Assembly: GCA_963724405.1 (NCBI GenBank) | Contig: CAVRUQ010000003.1 | Span: 930,001-994,000, forward strand | Length of the DNA: 64,000 bases | Direction: 5' to 3' | DNA from: CAVQBJ01 sp963724405 | GTDB taxonomy: Bacteria; Actinomycetota; Thermoleophilia; Solirubrobacterales; Solirubrobacteraceae | The notes under the pieces: model-generated | Databases searched by the model: none | Told to the model about the DNA's origin: nothing | Seen by the model: only the letters and a program-made list of their open reading frames with translations | Program-made: the position numbers and the translations under genes | Part shown: one piece after another, positions 18,874-26,732 of the stretch | Numbering within the stretch: position 1 is the stretch's first letter | How the letters are laid out: the number at the start of each line of letters is the position of its first letter

Positions 18874-19221
18874 TCAGGCCTGCGCGGGATCCTCGAAGTG
18901 CAGCACGTCGAGGGCGCCGGTCAGCTCGAACACGCGCTGGATCGAGTTGTCGCCCGGGCGCAGCACGAGATCGGTCCCCTGCGTCCGCGCGTTGGCGTCG
19001 GCCTGGATGATCGTGCGCAGCCCCGAGGAGTCGATGAACGCCAGGCGCCGCAGGTCGATCACGAGCCGGGCCGGACCGCGCGCCTGGGCGGCGGCGAGCT
19101 GCTGTTCGAGCTCGCCCACGCTCGCCAGGTCGAGCTCGCCGTCGAGCGTGAGGCACACCTCGCCCTCGAGCACCTCGACCGTGACTCCGAGGCGTCCGGG
19201 CGGCGTCAGACCGTCACTCAT
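18874..19221 (-). CDS. STAS-domain anti-sigma factor antagonist
   Basis: A 115-aa single STAS domain of the SpoIIAA/RsbV type. The conserved FIDSSGLRTI carries the usual phospho-acceptor serine (Ser65 or Ser66), and DGELDLASVGELEQQL is the typical first helix region. Such proteins bind anti-sigma kinases when unphosphorylated and so free a sigma factor. No anti-sigma kinase gene is next to it. It converges with the GGDEF/HD-GYP gene, with only 13 bases between the stops. Confidence 0.9.
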   Translation of the reverse strand: MSDGLTPPGRLGVTVEVLEGEVCLTLDGELDLASVGELEQQLAAAQARGPARLVIDLRRLAFIDSSGLRTIIQADANARTQGTDLVLRPGDNSIQRVFELTGALDVLHFEDPAQA

Positions 19222-19315
19222 GCATGGCTCCTAGGTGGCTGCGGCGGCGTGGCGAACAGGAAAGCGGCGGACGGGTCGGCGCACGCGCCAAGGAGTCCCG
19301 GACGACCGAGGCCGA

Positions 19316-20056
19316 TCATAACGAGGCCGTGGCCACAGACGCCAGGTCGCGCCGGCGCGCCGTCCACGGCCCGCCGGCGACGACGACGGCACCGACGACG
19401 CCGGGGCACGGGTCGAAGCGCTGCACGCTCCAGTCTCCGGCGTCGGCGGCCGCGCCCACGGCGGGCGCCGGGGTCGTGAGCGCGTCGCGGACCCCGACGC
19501 GGCGCAGCCCGGCGGCGATGCCCGTTCCGAGCGCCTTCACGTAGGCCTCCTTCACCGTCCAGTGACGGAGGAAGGCCTCGTCGCGCCGTTCCGCGGGCGC
19601 GGCGAGCACGAGCGCGAGCTCCTGCTCGTCGAGGACGCGGCGCATGACGCCCGGCGGCGTGCGGCGCCCGCGCCGCTCCACGTCGACCCCGACCCGGGCG
19701 CGGGCGGTGACGGCGATGACGACGACCCCGCCGGTGTGCGAGAGGCTGAAGGCGAGGCCCGCGGGCGCCACCAGGAGCGGCTTGCCCGCGGGTTCCGCCC
19801 CGAGCGGGACCCGCGCCGGCTCCACCTGCAGGTAGCCCCCGAGGACCGTGCGCAGCGCCGTGCGGGCGAGGATGAAGCGGTCGCGGGCGAGCGGGCGGAG
19901 GATGCGCTCCGCGCGCGAGCGCTCCGCGTCGTCGAGCGTGGCCAGAGCTCGACGCGCGAGGGCCGGCGCGTCGCCGCCGAGGCCGACCGACCACAGGTCG
20001 ACCCCGTCGGGATCCGGCCATGATGAAGGGGAGGCATCCGCCGGTGGCGTGACCAT
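19316..20056 (-). CDS. 4'-phosphopantetheinyl transferase (Sfp type)
   Basis: A 246-aa Sfp-type transferase that moves 4'-phosphopantetheine from CoA to a serine of carrier proteins. Metal-binding residues are in GVDVERRG (Asp125, Glu127) and the second signature is WTVKEAYVKALG (Trp166, Lys169, Glu170). The N-terminal pseudo-domain half (ILRPLARDRFILARTALR, GKPLLVAPAGLAFSLSHT) is complete. ATG at 20056 lies 48 bases from a SOS box that overlaps the divergent imuB start, so it could share that regulation. Its target here is unknown: the acpP at 61 kb may be served by AcpS instead. Confidence 0.9.
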   Translation of the reverse strand: MVTPPADASPSSWPDPDGVDLWSVGLGGDAPALARRALATLDDAERSRAERILRPLARDRFILARTALRTVLGGYLQVEPARVPLGAEPAGKPLLVAPAGLAFSLSHTGGVVVIAVTARARVGVDVERRGRRTPPGVMRRVLDEQELALVLAAPAERRDEAFLRHWTVKEAYVKALGTGIAAGLRRVGVRDALTTPAPAVGAAADAGDWSVQRFDPCPGVVGAVVVAGGPWTARRRDLASVATASL

Positions 20057-20103
20057 CGCCGCAGGGTACGCGCCTCGCGCGCGAGCGCTTGCCCTCCCAC
20101 CCT

Positions 20104-20131
20104 GATCATGCGAACATACGTTCGTATGATC
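20104..20131. promoter_or_regulatory. LexA (SOS) operator overlapping the imuB start
   Basis: The core CGAACATACGTTCG (20111-20124) matches the Gram-positive/actinobacterial SOS box (GAAC-N4-GTTC). It sits within a 28-base palindrome with 12 of 14 matching pairs. The imuB start ATG (20126) is inside its right flank, so LexA binding would block both promoter and ribosome access. It is centred about 60 bases from the start of the divergent phosphopantetheinyl transferase. Confidence 0.88.
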
Positions 20132-21325
20132 GTCTGCGTCCATCTCCCCCGCTTCGAGCTCGTCGTGGCGGCCGGCGGGCCGGATGCGCTGAGCGGCCGG
20201 GCGCTCGCGCTCGCGCCGCCACTCGGCCGTGAGCTGCGCCTGGGAGAGGTCTCGGGAGCCGCCGAGGCCGCCGGCGTCCGTCCGGGGATGCCCCTCGGCG
20301 AGGGCCTGGCGCGCTGTCCCGACCTTGTCCTCGTGGCCCCCAACCCGCTCGCGGTCGCCGAGACCTGGGAGGCGATCGTGCGCGCCCTGGAGGGGATCGG
20401 CGCGCAGCTGGAGCTCGCCCGTCCCGGCCTGGCCTACTTCGACGCTCACGGCCTGCGCGGCCTGTACGGCGGCGAGGAGGGGGTCCTCGCGGCCGCCCGG
20501 CGGGCGATCGGGCGCCCGGCGCACCTCGGCGGCGGGCCGACGCGCCTGTGCGCGCTCGCGGCGGCGCTGCGAGCCCGGGCCCGCCGTCCCGCGCTCGCCC
20601 CCGGAGGCGGGGCCGCGGCCGCGCGTCGCTACCTCGCGCCGCTGGACGTGGATCTGCTCGCCCATCGCGCCGAGACCGAGGCGCTCGTGCAACCGTTGCA
20701 GCGTCTCGGCGTGCTCACGATGAGCGAGCTCGCCGCGCTCCCCCGCGCGGCCGTCACCGACCGCTTCGGCGAGCCCGGGGCGTTCGCCCACCGCCTCGCC
20801 CACGGGCAGGACACCGCCCTGCGTCCGCGCGCGCCGCGGGAGCGCCTGGAGGAGTCGCTGACCCTGCCCGAGTCGGCCTCCGGACCGGTGCTGCAGCGCG
20901 CCTTGGGCGTGCTCATCGACCGGCTGCTCGCGCATCCGGCGCGACGGGGACGCACGCTGCGCGCGGTCATCCTCGCCGCCCGCCTGGCCGGCGGCGGCAC
21001 CTGGCGCGAGCGGGTCGTCTTCCGCGAGGCGACCGGCGATCCCGAGCGCATGCGCCTCGCCGCGAGCGCGCGCCTGGCGCTGCTGCCGGCGCCGGCCGAC
21101 CTGCTCCGTCTCGGCGTCGACCGCTTCGGGCCCCCGGGCAACGACCAGCGGGCGTTGCTCGACGAGGCCCGCGAGTTGCGGCGGCGGCGCCTGTCCGAGG
21201 CGGTGCGCCAGGTGCGCACCGTGGCCGGTCCCTACGGCGCGCTGCGCGCGCTGTGCATCGACCCCGACTCGCGCATCCCCGAGCGGCGGATGATGCTCAC
21301 CCCCTTCGAGAGCGACGAGGGATGA
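20126..21325 (+). CDS. imuB: ImuB-like Y-family polymerase subunit of the mutasome
   Basis: A 399-aa Y-family DNA polymerase homologue. In the ImuA/ImuB/DnaE2 system ImuB is a catalytically inactive hub that binds the beta clamp and DnaE2. The usual Y-family N-terminal catalytic carboxylates appear absent (the start is MIVCVHLPRFELVV, where active enzymes have a D-x-D-like motif), which supports ImuB. The thumb/little-finger part (LEESLTLPESASGPVLQRAL) fits. I chose ATG at 20126 because an earlier in-frame ATG at 20108 would put the SOS box inside the coding sequence; the transcript may be leaderless. Its stop overlaps the DUF6504 gene by four bases, followed by dnaE2. No imuA/recA-like gene is seen alongside. 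Confidence 0.85.
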   Translation: MIVCVHLPRFELVVAAGGPDALSGRALALAPPLGRELRLGEVSGAAEAAGVRPGMPLGEGLARCPDLVLVAPNPLAVAETWEAIVRALEGIGAQLELARPGLAYFDAHGLRGLYGGEEGVLAAARRAIGRPAHLGGGPTRLCALAAALRARARRPALAPGGGAAAARRYLAPLDVDLLAHRAETEALVQPLQRLGVLTMSELAALPRAAVTDRFGEPGAFAHRLAHGQDTALRPRAPRERLEESLTLPESASGPVLQRALGVLIDRLLAHPARRGRTLRAVILAARLAGGGTWRERVVFREATGDPERMRLAASARLALLPAPADLLRLGVDRFGPPGNDQRALLDEARELRRRRLSEAVRQVRTVAGPYGALRALCIDPDSRIPERRMMLTPFESDEG

Positions 21326-21585
21326 GGGCGCGCGGCGACGGGCGGGCGCGCGCGCTGCTGGCGCCTCATGCGGTGCGCGTGCGGCCGGGCGCCGGCGGCG
21401 TCCCCGAGGAGGTCGACGGGCGCCCCATCGGCGCGGTGCGCGAGTCCTGGCTGGTGGAGGACCGCTGGTGGAGCGAGCGGCCGCTGCGCCGCCGCTACTG
21501 GGAGGTCGTCAGTCGCGACGGGCGCAATCTCGTCGTCTTCCACGACTTGCAGGGCGGCGGCTGGTACGGGCAGCGGGACCGGTGA
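21322..21585 (+). CDS. DUF6504-family small protein of the imuB-dnaE2 cassette
   Basis: An 87-aa protein between imuB and dnaE2. It contains RESWLVEDRWWSERPLRRRY and VVFHDLQGGGWYGQR, the Trp-rich pattern I associate with DUF6504, a family repeatedly found in actinobacterial mutasome cassettes. Its ATG overlaps the imuB stop (ATGA), so it should be made with ImuB. The function is not established; a structural or regulatory role in the translesion complex is an inference from its position. Confidence 0.8.
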   Translation: MRARGDGRARALLAPHAVRVRPGAGGVPEEVDGRPIGAVRESWLVEDRWWSERPLRRRYWEVVSRDGRNLVVFHDLQGGGWYGQRDR

Positions 21586-21695
21586 TGTCGTCAAGGGCGA
21601 CCGGAGGTCGCACGATCCCATCGGAACGCGGGGCCGGACGCCCCGCGGAGGTCCCTCGAGGCGACCTCAGCGCCGGCAACGGACGGGGGGTGTCT

Positions 21696-21726
21696 GACAT
21701 TTCTTCAGTTCATCTGAAGAAATGTC
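21696..21726. promoter_or_regulatory. perfect 13-bp inverted repeat just upstream of dnaE2
   Basis: Arms GACATTTCTTCAG (21696-21708) and CTGAAGAAATGTC (21714-21726) are perfectly complementary with a 5-base spacer. The element is AT-rich in a GC-rich context, lies 22 bases before the proposed dnaE2 start (21749) and contains the alternative ATG at 21722. It does not match the SOS box. It could be an operator, a hairpin that attenuates the message from imuB, or a translation-control element. Confidence 0.75.
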
Positions 21727-21748
21727 GGTCACGTCGGTTGTGGTTGTG

Positions 21749-24700
21749 ATGTACACCGAGCTGCACAGTCACTCCGCCTACTCCTTCCTCGACGGCGTCT
21801 CGCTGCCCGAGGAGCTCGCCGCCCGGGCGCTGGAGCTCGGCTACGACACCTACGCGCTGACCGACCACAACTCCGTCTCGGGCTCGATGGAGTTCGCCCA
21901 GATGGCCGGGTCGCTCGGACTGCGGGCCATCCACGGAACCGAGCTGAGCCTCGATGACGGACGCCATCTCACCCTGCTCGTGCGCGACGCGCGCGGCTGG
22001 AGCAACCTGTGCCGGCTGCTCACCCTGGCCCACGAGCACGACCGGGATCCCGGCGAGCCACCCCCGGCCTGCCCGCTGGAGGCGGTGCTCGAGCGCGCCG
22101 AGGGCCTCGTCTGCCTCACCGGCTGCGCCACCCACGGCGTCCACGACGAGGCGACCGTGCGCCGTCTGCGCGACGCCTTCGGACCCGAGCAGCTGCGCGT
22201 CGAGCTGCAACGCCCCTATGCCCGCCACGACCGCGCGCGCAACCGGGCGCTGGCGCTGCTCGCCGGCCGCCTGCAGCTCGCCTGCGTGGCCACCGGCGAC
22301 GTCCATGCCCATCACCGCTCGCGCGCCGAGCTGCAGGACGCGTTCGTCGCCGTGCGCCTCCACTCGACGCTCGAGGCGTGCGAGCCGCTGCGCCGCGGCA
22401 ACCACAGCCACGTGATGGCCGGCCCGGCGGCGATGGCCAGCCGCTTCGCCGATCACCCCGAGGCGGTGCGCGAGACGCGTCGCCTGGCCGAGCGGCTGAC
22501 CTTCGACCTCACCCACGACCTCGGCTATCGCTATCCGGGCGCCGAGGACGCAGACGCCCTGCGCCGCCTGTCGGAGATGTGCCAGGCAAGGATGGCCGAG
22601 CGCTACGGCCCCGGCGTGCGCCCCGAGCACCGCCGGGCCGCGCAGGCCCGCCTCCAGGAGGAGCTGCGGGTGATCGACTCGCTCGGCCTGGCCGGCTTCT
22701 TCCTGCTGCACCAGGACATGCTCGAGGTCGCGCGCGAGGTGGCGCTGGAGGTGCGCGGCGCCGGCGGGGCGGACAGCGCCCGCCTGCTGCTGCCTCCCGG
22801 GCGCGGGCGCGGCTCGTCGGTGTCCTCGATCGTGTGCTTCCTCACCGGGCTGTCGCACATCGACCCGATCGCCAACGAGCTGCTGCTCGGGCGCTTCCTG
22901 CACGAGGACCTGCAGTCGCTGCCCGACATCGACCTCGACTTCCCCCGCGACATCCGCGAGAAGCTCATCCCGCGCGTGCACGACCGCTACGGGCGCGACC
23001 GGGCGGCGCTCGTGGCCGCCTTCCCCACGTACCGCTCGCGCGGGGCGATCCGCGACCTCGGCAAGGTCCTCGGCCTGCCCCCCGGGGAGATCGAGCGCGT
23101 CGCCCGCGGCTCGGAGGGCTTCATGCACCGCGACGTCGACCACGGGGACCTCTGGCCCGATCCGCCGGCGAGCGACCGGCGCCTGGCCGGGGTGGCCGCC
23201 GACATCGCCAGCGCGCTCGGGCCCGAGCGGCTGCGAGCCGGCGAGGGCAGCGGGCGCTGGGCCTGGCTGGCGCGCCTCGCCGCCGAGGCCTATGGGCTGC
23301 CGCGCCACCTCTCCCAGCACCCCGGCGGGATGGTGATCGCCACCCGCCCGCTGATCGACTGCTGCCCGGTCGTGCCGGCGGCGATGGAGGGGCGCCAGAT
23401 GGTGCAATGGGACAAGGACTCCTGCGCCGACGCCGGCTTCCTGAAGATCGATCTGCTCGGGCTGGGCATGCTCTCCGCGGTCGAGCGCTGCGTCGAGCTG
23501 ATCGCCGCCGAGCGCGGCGAGCGCGTGGACCTCTCACGCATCCCCTTCGACGACCCGGATACGTTCGCCGCGATCCAGGACGCCGAGACGACCGGGGTGT
23601 TCCAGATCGAGAGCCGCGCGCAGATGCAGTCGCTGAAGCGCAGTCGCCCGGAGAACCTCGACGACCTCACCGTGCAGGTGGCGATCGTGCGCCCCGGGCC
23701 GATCCAGGGCGGCGCGGTCAACCCCTACATCGAGCGCCGCCAGCGCCTACGGGTCGATCCCGGTTATGCGATCCCCTACGACCACCCTTCCCTGGAGCCG
23801 ATCCTGCGCGACACGCTCGGCACGATCATCTTCCAGGACCAGGTCATCGAGGTGGCCCAGGCCTTCGCCGGCTTCTCCCCCGGCGAGGCCGACGGGCTGC
23901 GCCGCGCGATGAGCCGAAAGCGCGCCGACGCGGCGATCGAGCACTTCCGCCTGCGCTTCGTGGCCGGGGCGGCGGCCCACGTCGGCGCCGACGAGGCGAC
24001 CGCCGGGCGGGTGTGGCAGATGGTCGCCGGCTTCGCCGGCTTCGGCTTCCCCAAGTCCCACAGCGCCGCCTTCGGGCTGCTCGCCTACCAGTCGACCTGG
24101 CTGCGGGTCCACTACGGCCCGGAGTTCCTGTGCGCGCTGCTCAACGAGCAGCCGATGGGGTTCTACGCGCCGGACAGCCTTGTCCACGAGGCCGAGCGCC
24201 GGGGGATCGCCGTGCGCGGCGTCGACGTCAACGCCTCGGGCGCGGAGTGCACCGTCGAGCGCGGGGCGGTGCGGATCGGCCTCGGCTACGTCAGCGGCGT
24301 CGGGGCGGCCGAGGCGGCGGCCCTGGTCGCGGCGCGCGAGGAGGGCGGGCCGTTTCGCGACCTCGGCGACCTCGCCGCGCGGGCGGGTGCGGGACGGCCG
24401 GCGTTGGAGCAGCTCGCCTGGTCGGGGGCCTGCGACGCGCTCGCCGGCGCCGGCGATCTTGGCGCCTCGGCCGGCAGCGGCCGGCGCCTGGCCCTGTGGC
24501 AGCTCGGAGTGGCCGTCCCCGGACGCCCGGCCGCCGGAGGGTCCATGCAGCTCGCGCTGCCGATCGAGCCGCCGTCGGCGCCGCGCCTGCGTCCGCTCGG
24601 GCGCTGGCAGCGGCTCGTGGCCGACTACTCGACGAGCGGCGTGACCGTCGGTGACCACGTGATGGCCGCCCTGCGCCCACGCTTGCGGGCGCCGATGCTC

Positions 24701-25165
24701 GCGACGAGCGCCCAGCTCGAGCACCTGCCCCACGGCTGCTCGGTGGCGATCCCCGGCCTGGTCATCGCCCGCCAGCGCCCCGGCACGGCCAAGGGAATCG
24801 TCTTCCTGCTCTTCGAGGACGAGTGGGGCACCGTCAACCTGATCGTGCCCCCCGACGTCTACGAGCGCGAGCGGCGCCTCGTGCGCACCGAGCCGCTGCT
24901 GCTCGCCCGCGGACGCCTGGAGCGCCCCGCGGCCGGCGGGGGGATCATCAACGTGCTCGTGCGCGAGCTCGAGGCGCTCGACGCGTCGCTCGCCGACGAG
25001 CTGCGGTCGCCCGCCGAACAGCCCGCGGCGCAGACGCATCCGCTCCACGGGGAGCCCGCGGAGGCGCAGGACGCGGACGCGCAAGAGGCGGACGGTGGCG
25101 TCGGCGCGAGCATGCGTGCCGTCGCGCCGCCGATCCAGAGCTTCGCGTCGGGCCGGCGGCGCTGA
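21749..25165 (+). CDS. dnaE2: error-prone DNA polymerase III alpha subunit DnaE2
   Basis: An 1138-aa C-family polymerase of the DnaE2 (ImuC) type, which carries out translesion synthesis together with ImuB. The N-terminal PHP domain begins MYTELHSHSAYSFLDG with ALTDHN. The palm motif PDIDLDFP is intact (near residue 392), and GGMVIATRPL, FQIESRAQM, FGFPKSHSAAFG and a C-terminal OB-like domain follow. I chose ATG at 21749 because DnaE2 proteins usually begin at this motif; ATG at 21722 would add nine residues (MSVTSVVVV) and lies inside the inverted repeat. A short Ala/Asp/Glu-rich C-terminal tail is present. It is probably SOS-induced with imuB, although the 160-base gap and the inverted repeat allow separate control. 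Confidence 0.95.
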   Translation: MYTELHSHSAYSFLDGVSLPEELAARALELGYDTYALTDHNSVSGSMEFAQMAGSLGLRAIHGTELSLDDGRHLTLLVRDARGWSNLCRLLTLAHEHDRDPGEPPPACPLEAVLERAEGLVCLTGCATHGVHDEATVRRLRDAFGPEQLRVELQRPYARHDRARNRALALLAGRLQLACVATGDVHAHHRSRAELQDAFVAVRLHSTLEACEPLRRGNHSHVMAGPAAMASRFADHPEAVRETRRLAERLTFDLTHDLGYRYPGAEDADALRRLSEMCQARMAERYGPGVRPEHRRAAQARLQEELRVIDSLGLAGFFLLHQDMLEVAREVALEVRGAGGADSARLLLPPGRGRGSSVSSIVCFLTGLSHIDPIANELLLGRFLHEDLQSLPDIDLDFPRDIREKLIPRVHDRYGRDRAALVAAFPTYRSRGAIRDLGKVLGLPPGEIERVARGSEGFMHRDVDHGDLWPDPPASDRRLAGVAADIASALGPERLRAGEGSGRWAWLARLAAEAYGLPRHLSQHPGGMVIATRPLIDCCPVVPAAMEGRQMVQWDKDSCADAGFLKIDLLGLGMLSAVERCVELIAAERGERVDLSRIPFDDPDTFAAIQDAETTGVFQIESRAQMQSLKRSRPENLDDLTVQVAIVRPGPIQGGAVNPYIERRQRLRVDPGYAIPYDHPSLEPILRDTLGTIIFQDQVIEVAQAFAGFSPGEADGLRRAMSRKRADAAIEHFRLRFVAGAAAHVGADEATAGRVWQMVAGFAGFGFPKSHSAAFGLLAYQSTWLRVHYGPEFLCALLNEQPMGFYAPDSLVHEAERRGIAVRGVDVNASGAECTVERGAVRIGLGYVSGVGAAEAAALVAAREEGGPFRDLGDLAARAGAGRPALEQLAWSGACDALAGAGDLGASAGSGRRLALWQLGVAVPGRPAAGGSMQLALPIEPPSAPRLRPLGRWQRLVADYSTSGVTVGDHVMAALRPRLRAPMLATSAQLEHLPHGCSVAIPGLVIARQRPGTAKGIVFLLFEDEWGTVNLIVPPDVYERERRLVRTEPLLLARGRLERPAAGGGIINVLVRELEALDASLADELRSPAEQPAAQTHPLHGEPAEAQDADAQEADGGVGASMRAVAPPIQSFASGRRR

Positions 25166-25197
25166 GGCTCGGCCTCGCCGCCATCCCGATGGTTACG

Positions 25198-25377
25198 TCA
25201 CGGGTTGAAGGTGACCTTGCCGGCTCCGGCGCCGCCGGTCGCCGATCCGATGTGCTCACCGGTGGCACAGCCGCCGTCGACGGCCTCGGCGTCGGCCTGC
25301 GGAACCTCGAGGTCCTCGGCCTCCATGTCGAGCTCGGCCTCGGACGAGGTGGTCAGCTCCTCGCGGGAATCGGTCAT
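25198..25377 (-). CDS. 59-aa acidic peptide with Gly-Gly leader-like motif
   Basis: I do not recognise this gene. From ATG at 25377 (AAAGG about 8 bases upstream) the first 36 residues are strongly acidic and end DLEVPQADAEAVDGG, a pattern like the double-glycine leader of peptides that are cleaved on export. The last 23 residues include one Cys and GSATGGAGAGKVTFNP. That ending resembles a strand found within Hcp-type tube proteins (recollection, not a search). No transporter, peptidase or modification enzyme lies next to it. It could be a secreted or modified peptide precursor, or a truncated relic of an Hcp-like gene. It converges with dnaE2. Confidence 0.6.
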   Translation of the reverse strand: MTDSREELTTSSEAELDMEAEDLEVPQADAEAVDGGCATGEHIGSATGGAGAGKVTFNP

Positions 25378-25528
25378 CGCGGCCCTTTCGTCGCTCGTGG
25401 ATTCGATCGTGGCGATGATCCAGCTCGTCGGGCGGGTGGTCAACCCTTGGCCGACCCTCGGCTTCAGCCCGAGCGCAGCTCGCGATCGCCGATCCCGACC
25501 GCCCGCACCGACGCGCACCGGCTTGACG

Positions 25529-25969
25529 CTAACGCGCCGCGCCGCGATCGGCCAGGCGCACGACGAACCGCAAGCCCGACCACGTCTCGTCGATCGCGCA
25601 GACCTTGTTGTCGACGAGTCCGGTGGGCAGGATCAGCTCGCGCAGGACGTTCTCGGTGACGTCCGTCGCGACCCCCGAGGCACGCTTGGGCCAGGCGATC
25701 CACAGGCCGCCCGCGTCGGGCAGGGCGCGCCGCAGGGCGTCCAGCCGTCGGGCGAGCCGCGCGCGCTCGATGGCGAAGCAGACGATCACGTCGAGCGAGC
25801 CCTGCAGGCGGGTGCGCAGCCGCACGCCCTCCGGCGCGGCGAGCGTGTCGGGGAAGTCGGGTGGGGCGTCGATGAGGGCGACGGTCATGCCCGGGTCGAT
25901 GCCGAGCTTGCGGGCGAGGGGGGTAGTTGAGCGATTGTTCGGGCGCGCGTTGCTCACGATCGCGGACAT
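25529..25969 (-). CDS. DUF3052 family protein (rebuilt 5' end)
   Basis: A 146-aa cytoplasmic protein of the DUF3052 family, function unknown. The recognisable body runs from TPLARKLGIDPGMTVALIDA through GGLWIAWPKRASGVATDVTE to NKVCAIDETWSGLRFVVRL. Family members normally start close before the TPLA motif with a Gly-Tyr-Ser sequence. Here that start is replaced by MSAIVSNARPNNRST, and the expected N-terminus (TPGAGYSDTPLARK) is found 1 kb away in a truncated copy. The first 113 bases of the conserved body (25812-25924) are one copy of a direct repeat. So this gene was probably separated from its original start and now uses ATG at 25969, with only a weak ribosome site. Confidence 0.8.
   Translation of the reverse strand: MSAIVSNARPNNRSTTPLARKLGIDPGMTVALIDAPPDFPDTLAAPEGVRLRTRLQGSLDVIVCFAIERARLARRLDALRRALPDAGGLWIAWPKRASGVATDVTENVLRELILPTGLVDNKVCAIDETWSGLRFVVRLADRGAAR
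25812..25924. repeat. 113-bp direct repeat, copy 1
   Basis: Identical to 26824-26936 at 111 of 113 positions, offset exactly 1012 bases. It lies inside the intact DUF3052 gene. Between the copies are 899 bases carrying the Thr-rich gene. Confidence 0.92.
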
Positions 25970-26012
25970 GATCGCCGTCCGAGGCGGACCCCGATGCCGG
26001 TTGCGTCTTTGG

Positions 26013-26576
26013 CTACGTTGGGGCGGGCCCGTAGCGCTTCCGCGCCGCCGCGACGCACTTCGCCCGATTGCGCGGCTTGAGCCTGTGGCAGGCCTTGATC
26101 GCGCGGGCGAGCTTGCGAGCGTTGCTCGTCGTCTGTGGGGGCACCGTCTGATGGGCGCCGGCCACACCCGAGGTCTCGGTCACGGTCACCGTGGTGGTCA
26201 CCGGACTCAGCTGCGTGGTCGGTACCGCCGCCGTGACGGTCGACGTGGCGGTGCCGGTCACCGTGGTCGTCGTCGGCTCCGTCTCCGTGACGGTCGTGGT
26301 GATCGGCGGGCTCGTCACGGTCGAGGTCACCGTCGCCGTCTCGATCGAGCTCAGGGTCGAGGTCGCGGTCCTCGTCACCGTCGTCGTCAACGTCGCCGTC
26401 TCGATCAAGGTCAGGGTCGCGGTCGCGGTCGTGGTCACCGTCGTCGTCACCGTCGCTGTCAGCTCCGACGTCGCGACGGCCGCGGAGGTGGCCGGCAGCG
26501 CCGCGACACCGATCAGCGCCGTGACCACGCCCGGCGCCAGCGCGGCCAGGGACCTCTTGACACAGCGTGTCGACAT
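26013..26576 (-). CDS. secreted Thr-rich repeat protein with basic Cys tail
   Basis: A 187-aa exported protein. ATG at 26576 has a strong ribosome site (AGGAGG, 4 bases away). The signal peptide spans about residues 1-32 (ALAPGVVTALIGVAALPATS). The middle is almost only Thr/Val/Ala/Ser repeats (for example TATVTTTVTTTATATLTLIE) coded by imperfect ~63-base DNA repeats at about 26331-26457. The C-terminus (ARAIKACHRLKPRNRAKC, then KRYG) resembles a Lys/Arg-rich two-Cys tail I know from Solirubrobacterales secreted proteins. It is probably an extended, possibly glycosylated, surface protein (inference). It lies between two 113-bp direct repeats that split a DUF3052 locus, so it appears to have been inserted here. 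Confidence 0.8.
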   Translation of the reverse strand: MSTRCVKRSLAALAPGVVTALIGVAALPATSAAVATSELTATVTTTVTTTATATLTLIETATLTTTVTRTATSTLSSIETATVTSTVTSPPITTTVTETEPTTTTVTGTATSTVTAAVPTTQLSPVTTTVTVTETSGVAGAHQTVPPQTTSNARKLARAIKACHRLKPRNRAKCVAAARKRYGPAPT

Positions 26577-26732
26577 GCGTCCTCCTCGGTCACTCGAGAC
26601 GGCGGCGCGCCGTCGGCCGACCCGGCGTCGTCTGCTCGTCCGCGCATCCGCCGCCCGCTCGCGCACCGTCACCGGTGTCGCCGTACGGCGATGTCGGCCC
26701 GCAGGCACCTGCCGCGCACCCCTTCCCCCATA

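Noticed and set aside
21696..21726. The inverted repeat before dnaE2 as a second LexA box
   Set aside because: It has no GAAC-N4-GTTC core; spacing and sequence differ from the clear SOS box at 20111-20124.
22009..24654. An 881-codon plus-strand frame inside dnaE2
   Set aside because: Alternate-frame translation of dnaE2, Pro/Arg-rich and without domains.
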